Assembly (NCBI GenBank): GCA_025057575.1
Contig: JANXBO010000027.1
Span: 1 to 34,100 of the forward strand
Reading direction: 5' to 3'
Length of the DNA: 34,100 nucleotides
Source: Candidatus Caldisaccharidevorator malaysiensis
Lineage (GTDB): Bacteria; Armatimonadota; Fervidibacteria; Fervidibacterales; Fervidibacteraceae
This document shows positions 31,690 through 34,100 of this stretch, piece after piece (the stretch's first letter is position 1; every line of letters begins with the position of its first letter). Made by a program: the position numbers and the translations under genes. The notes under the pieces were generated by a model. It did no database searches. It saw only the letters and a list, made by a program, of their open reading frames with translations, and was not told the origin of the DNA.

Positions 31690-34044
31690 ATGAGGATGAT
31701 GGTGACGATTGTGGGTGCCTTATTGCTTTCAGGGGTGGCAGTCGGTCAGACAGATGGCGTGAGAGTGGATACTGCCTTCTACCGACCCGATCGGGGCACC
31801 GCCTTTGACTGGTTTGAAGACGCCAAAGATATCCAGAATTACTACAAAGAGCACGACCGTTCTTCGGGCACGGCAGAAGTTTACCTTCACAACAGGACCA
31901 CCCGACCGCTAACCGTTCGGCGCCTGATTGTTGATGGTCGGGACACGACGATCGTTGAAAAGGGGGGACCAATCGTCTGGTGGCGGCTGCGCCCCAGCCC
32001 GCTGCCACCTAAAGCCTTTGGCGAATTGCTGATCAGGTTAAGAGATGCGCCCAGCAAACCCCTTTCTCTAACCCTTCACTTTGATGATGGCACGAATCTG
32101 TCCCTAACCGTTCCCATAAGACCCCCGTCGGTGCGGTTGGAGGGGATAACCTTTGATAGCAACGGTCATCTGCACGCCTTTTTGGAGCTCGCTGGTGAGA
32201 GCAAAAGCGGTCACGAGAAGGTCACAGAGGTTTGGCTGGACGGGGAAAAGGTTACTCAGAAAAGTCGCATCCTTTCGCCCCGTTTTTGGCAGAATATATG
32301 CCCTGTGGTCATTCAGCCCCCCAGAACACTGCCTTACGGAAGTTTTCACTATCTGAGAATTGATACGACGGTAGGGACCGCCGCCGCTGTTTTTCGCGCC
32401 CGCGATGACTTTTTTCCTTTGGGTTCCTATGGCTACGTGACGCCAAAGGAGTATGCTCTCAATGAGGTCAACCTGTATGTCTCCTTTTCTGCCCTGACCA
32501 AAGACCAACTGGATCAACTGAATCTGTTCGGACTGAAAGGGGTCTCGTCGCTGACAGGGGACGGGCAACCGAGGGAGGACAACAAAAATCATCGGAGTTT
32601 GTGGGCTTACTATCTGATGGACGAGCCCGATGTGCACGACTATGGGGTTCAAGAATTGCCGCACCAAAAGAGGGTGGGCGCTTTTGCAATGGAATTGGTC
32701 CGTCGGGACCATCTCTGCTATCAACAGGATCCTTCTACCCTCACCTTTCTCACCGTCAACCTGACCTACAAACCAGCCAACTGGTTTTGCTACGGTCGGA
32801 TCGCTGATGTCTTGAACACCGACCCGTATGCCCTCCACATCGGCTGGTCAACCCGCACAGTGTTTGAGGTGGCAGAAACAGCCCGTAGGGCCTGCGCCCC
32901 TAACCCAATGACCATCACCTACCAAGCATTCTGGATTGAGCCAGTAAAGGAACCGTCCAAAGCCCGCTTCCCCAGAATGCCGTTCCCTGAAGAGGTCCGC
33001 ATAATGATGGCGTATGCTTTGGCAGGTGGTGCTAAGGGGCTCATCTCTTACATCCATTGCACCGAGCGGTATCCCGACCAGATCTTCTGGGGCGCGACTG
33101 ACTATCCCGATGTGTGGACAGCCATCGGACGGTTTTACAAAGAGATGACTCTGATAGCACCCGTCATCGTTAGGTCTCATCCCCTTGACATGGCAAAAAG
33201 TCTCACAGACGGCGTCTTCGTTCGGGCTCTCATCGCTTCCGATGCCCTTTTGCTCGTCTGCATTAACGAAAGAGGAGGATCGCTGCCCGACTGGTTTGTA
33301 TCCCGCCCCGTCGCTCCTGTTTCCTTGGAAGTCCTCATCCCACCCTGGCTGAAACCGCAATCAGTTTTTGAGGTGCGCAACGGCTCCTTCGTCCCCCTAA
33401 AGTCAAGAGCCGATGGCGATCGCATTGTGGTCACCCTGCCCCGGCTCACAACAACCTCTCTTATCCTTTTGACTGGTAACGAGACTCTGCCAGAGTCGTT
33501 AATTCAGCGCTACCAGCAAATCCGTTCGGCAAGAGCCCAGGTCTTTTGGGAGGCTCTTCAAGCGCAAGAAAGAGAGCGAGCCTATCAGGCAAACCTTTTG
33601 CGAAAAATCCCCGTCCTCTTGCAACCCTTTGCTGTATCCTCGGAAGCCATTGGCTGCTACGGGATAGAACGGAAGACAATGTGGAATCCCGCCAAGGAAA
33701 CTTGGAACGCCTGGGAGTGGTATGATCCCGAAGGGAAGGAAGCACACGCCGTCCGGTGGACCTTTTCGGCAACCAAGACCGGAGCGTATGGTGCCTATGC
33801 CTGTGCGATTTTTTTCGGTCACCAGTTGCTGCTGCGTCTGGAAGACCAAGAGGGACGCCCTGTCCACCAACAGTTCGTTACGAGCGACAAAGAAGGAATC
33901 GTCTTATGGCGCTTCCCGATTGAGCAACCGGGAACCTATCGCCTGGTTCTGACTCCGAAAGACGGTCGCAGTGGTGCGGCACGGGTTGCTAAATTTATCT
34001 TTGTTGTTCCTGAAGAGTTTGTTTTTGTGGACAACGACGACTGA
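31690..34044 (+). CDS. secreted TIM-barrel glycosidase-like protein, family not recognised
   Basis: The 784-residue protein starts with a short signal peptide (MRMMVTIVGALLLSGVAVG). N-terminal beta-rich domains (about 20-230) come next, then a barrel region with LWAYYLMDEPD, whose Asp-Glu pair at a strand end suggests a catalytic acid, and QAFWIEP, MMAYALAGGAKGLISYIHC and WTAIGRFYKEM. After a sandwich-like part (LLLVCINERGG, SLEVLIPPWL), residues from about 610 form a coiled, basic helix and a final beta-domain. The overall plan resembles secreted glycosidase-like proteins of plant-biomass degraders, but no GH number can be given. Start choice lies between ATG 31690 (keeps the basic residue of the signal) and ATG 31696 (better spaced from GGGGA). 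Confidence 0.7.
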   Translation: MRMMVTIVGALLLSGVAVGQTDGVRVDTAFYRPDRGTAFDWFEDAKDIQNYYKEHDRSSGTAEVYLHNRTTRPLTVRRLIVDGRDTTIVEKGGPIVWWRLRPSPLPPKAFGELLIRLRDAPSKPLSLTLHFDDGTNLSLTVPIRPPSVRLEGITFDSNGHLHAFLELAGESKSGHEKVTEVWLDGEKVTQKSRILSPRFWQNICPVVIQPPRTLPYGSFHYLRIDTTVGTAAAVFRARDDFFPLGSYGYVTPKEYALNEVNLYVSFSALTKDQLDQLNLFGLKGVSSLTGDGQPREDNKNHRSLWAYYLMDEPDVHDYGVQELPHQKRVGAFAMELVRRDHLCYQQDPSTLTFLTVNLTYKPANWFCYGRIADVLNTDPYALHIGWSTRTVFEVAETARRACAPNPMTITYQAFWIEPVKEPSKARFPRMPFPEEVRIMMAYALAGGAKGLISYIHCTERYPDQIFWGATDYPDVWTAIGRFYKEMTLIAPVIVRSHPLDMAKSLTDGVFVRALIASDALLLVCINERGGSLPDWFVSRPVAPVSLEVLIPPWLKPQSVFEVRNGSFVPLKSRADGDRIVVTLPRLTTTSLILLTGNETLPESLIQRYQQIRSARAQVFWEALQAQERERAYQANLLRKIPVLLQPFAVSSEAIGCYGIERKTMWNPAKETWNAWEWYDPEGKEAHAVRWTFSATKTGAYGAYACAIFFGHQLLLRLEDQEGRPVHQQFVTSDKEGIVLWRFPIEQPGTYRLVLTPKDGRSGAARVAKFIFVVPEEFVFVDNDD

Positions 34045-34092
34045 GACGCACGAAAAGAAAGAGACAAACGGAAATTTGTTGAGGGGCTGACG

Positions 34093-34100
34093 ATGAGGTG
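34093..34100 (+). CDS. possible start of a further gene (only the first codons)
   Basis: An ATG stands 6 bases after GAGGGG, a plausible ribosome site, 48 bases after the preceding stop on the same strand. Only two full codons (Met-Arg) are inside the window, so nothing can be said of the product. Confidence 0.35.

Overview
The window reads as a chromosomal segment of a thermophile-like, polysaccharide-degrading bacterium of moderate GC content with good AGGAGG-type ribosome sites and frequent GTG/TTG starts. Secreted glycosidase-like proteins, a beta-helix protein with a GH141-like look, Gfo/Idh oxidoreductases and a membrane-bound [NiFe] hydrogenase together would fit Armatimonadota/Fervidibacteria or a similar uncultured heterotroph. 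That placement is inference; no rRNA or marker gene is present. No tRNA, CRISPR array or mobile element was seen.

Layout. (1) 1-6137, minus strand: a tightly coupled four-gene carbohydrate operon (beta-helix protein, Gfo/Idh oxidoreductase, TIM-barrel glycosidase-like protein, GH106-like protein cut by the window edge). (2) 6242-9740, plus strand: GT2, GT4 and FkbM methyltransferase genes for a surface glycan, facing a minus-strand GT39-like membrane protein (9837-11252). (3) 11365-16614, minus strand: hypA-F-C-D-E, the maturation set for the NiFe(CN)2CO centre, without hypB. (4) 16777-18135, plus: a membrane histidine kinase with a RegB-like GGIENPF motif. (5) 18152-28957, minus: a large hydrogenase operon, in transcription order an FDH/NuoG-like protein, a HydB/AsrA-like Fe-S protein, a HydG/AsrB-like FAD/NAD(P) protein, a HycI-like protease, a NuoL-like and a NuoH-like membrane subunit, then after a 280-nt gap a HycE-like large subunit, a polyferredoxin, a small subunit and a single-domain response regulator. 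(6) 29169-34044: an FAH-family hydrolase/dehydratase, pabB on the minus strand, and a secreted TIM-barrel glycosidase-like protein.

How it works together. Sugars released by the secreted enzymes would yield reductant. The hydrogenase has a formate-hydrogenlyase-type core (HycC/D/E/F/G/I equivalents), but its electron-input side resembles the NAD(P)H module of soluble group 3b sulfhydrogenases rather than a formate dehydrogenase with HycB. This suggests an ion-translocating H2:NAD(P)H enzyme, in either direction.

The most striking non-coding signal is a 19-20 bp inverted repeat, TGTCAGG-N5/6-CCTGACA. It occurs four times, each time in a non-coding gap next to hydrogenase-related genes: twice in the hypA/kinase divergent region, once upstream of the large-subunit gene and once upstream of the whole operon. 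It looks like the operator of an unidentified regulator of a hydrogenase regulon.
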